NCBI GenBank assembly: GCA_964539745.1
Contig: CAZIJU010000149.1
Span: forward strand, 1 to 6,461
Origin: DSNY01 sp964539745
Lineage (GTDB): Bacteria > Pseudomonadota > Gammaproteobacteria > Burkholderiales > Burkholderiaceae_F
DNA length: 6,461 nucleotides
Direction of reading: 5' to 3'
The notes beneath the pieces are model-generated. The model saw nothing but the letters and a program-made list of their open reading frames with translations. It made no database searches and was not told the DNA's origin. This document shows, piece by piece, positions 5,806-6,461 of this stretch. The first letter of the stretch is position 1, and the number at the start of each line of letters is the position of its first letter. The position numbers and the translations under genes are program-made.

Positions 5806-6461
5806 CTACTTGACGACCGGCGGCGTCTCGAACGTGTGGAACGGCGCGGGCGACGGAACCGTCCACTCGAGCCCGCCATCCTTGGCGTCGAAGTAGTTCG
5901 GCGCCGCCTTCGGCCCGCCCTTGATCGTCTTGATCACGACGTACAGGAATAGCAGTTGCGACAGGCCGAAGCCGAACGCGCCGATCGACACGATCATGTT
6001 GAAGTCGGCGAACTGCATCGGATAGTCGGCGTAGCGTCGCGGCATACCCGCGAGCCCGAGGAAGTGCATCGGGAAGAACGTGATGTTGAAGAAGATGATC
6101 GACAGCCAGAAGTGCAGCTTGCCGAGCTTCTCGTCGTACATGTGGCCAGTCCACTTCGGCAGCCAGAAGTAGGTGCCGCCGAACAGCGCGAACAGCGAAC
6201 CGGCCACGAGCACGTAGTGGAAGTGCGCGACGATGTAATAGGTGTCCTGGATCGCGATGTCGATCGGCGCCATCGCGCAGATCAGCCCCGTGAACCCGCC
6301 CATCGTGAACACAAAGATGAAGCCGACGGCGAACAGCATCGGCGTCTCGAAGGTCATCGCGCCGCGCCACATCGTCGCCAGCCAGTTGAAGATCTTCACG
6401 CCGGTCGGCACCGCGATCAGCATCGTCGCGTACATGAAGAACAGCTGGCCGGTCACCGGCA
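5806..6461 (-). CDS. coxA: Cytochrome c oxidase subunit I, C-terminal part
   Basis: The last 217 codons of subunit I (CoxA/CtaD) of an aa3-type haem-copper oxidase, the catalytic subunit that reduces O2 to water at the haem a3/CuB site and pumps protons. The family is about 520-550 residues, so the N-terminal 60% lies beyond the right edge; the reading frame stays open to the window end and TAG is at 5806-5808. The visible part begins PVTGQLFFMYATM. It includes the K-pathway Thr and Lys in PTGVKIFNW (codons 6403-6405 and 6394-6396). DTYYIVAHFHYVL supplies the haem a3 His (6223-6225) and the haem a His (6217-6219). FPMHFLGLAGMPRRYADYP is the usual haem-propionate loop of subunit I. The residue before that Asp is Gln, where well-studied aa3 oxidases have the Mg-binding His. 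The CuB ligands are outside the window. It is the first visible gene of the cox operon; coxB would be expected further upstream. Confidence 0.97.
   Translation of the reverse strand, partial: PVTGQLFFMYATMLIAVPTGVKIFNWLATMWRGAMTFETPMLFAVGFIFVFTMGGFTGLICAMAPIDIAIQDTYYIVAHFHYVLVAGSLFALFGGTYFWLPKWTGHMYDEKLGKLHFWLSIIFFNITFFPMHFLGLAGMPRRYADYPMQFADFNMIVSIGAFGFGLSQLLFLYVVIKTIKGGPKAAPNYFDAKDGGLEWTVPSPAPFHTFETPPVVK

Noticed and set aside
5796..5879. Upstream extension of the 38-codon ORF to 66 codons
   Set aside because: The added part is an Arg/Ser-rich out-of-frame reading of the coxA 3' end; the short ATG start just after the coxA stop fits operon spacing.
4987..5952. 321-codon plus-strand frame opposite ctaG and the coxA end
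   Set aside because: Antisense shadow of ctaG, the small ORF and coxA; Arg/Asp/His-rich pattern without any domain.

Overview
The window is a G+C-rich, fully coding stretch of a proteobacterial chromosome. The cytochrome oxidase proteins and their order (coxA, a ~40-residue membrane ORF, ctaG/COX11, a DUF2970 gene, coxC) fit Betaproteobacteria, in the broad Burkholderiales/Rhodocyclales range. The genus cannot be fixed from this sequence. No mobile element, tRNA, rRNA, CRISPR array or phage gene was seen, and no intergenic gap exceeds about 50 bases.

Left half, plus strand (1-3908): the 3' half of prkA (PrkA/YeaG AAA+ serine protein kinase), then a complete yeaH (UPF0229/DUF444, von Willebrand A-like protein with an intact MIDAS metal site), then a complete spoVR/ycgB (SpoVR family). 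Spacing is tight: 20 bases between prkA and yeaH, and a 4-base ATGA overlap between yeaH and spoVR. This is the conserved kinase/VWA/SpoVR set linked in enterobacteria and pseudomonads to stationary phase and nutrient or osmotic stress. The three proteins are thought to act together, but their biochemistry is poorly defined.

Right half, minus strand (3958-6461, transcribed right to left): the C-terminal part of coxA/ctaD (oxidase subunit I, running off the window), a 38-codon single-span membrane protein, ctaG (COX11-type copper chaperone that delivers copper to CuB of subunit I), a 74-codon DUF2970 membrane protein, and coxC/ctaE (subunit III). Gaps of 10, -3, 1 and 38 bases indicate one operon. 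It encodes the aa3-type terminal oxidase of the aerobic respiratory chain and one of its metallation factors.

The two operons converge on a 49-base spacer (3909-3957). It holds a G+C-rich hairpin followed on the minus strand by a short T-run, a plausible terminator for the cox operon. I see no clearly new system. The items most worth a second look are the two tiny membrane proteins in the cox operon, a Gln at the usual His position of the subunit I Mg/Mn site, an Ala in an otherwise Trp-containing SpoVR motif, and the end of the cox cluster at coxC with no SURF1/ctaA/ctaB genes following.
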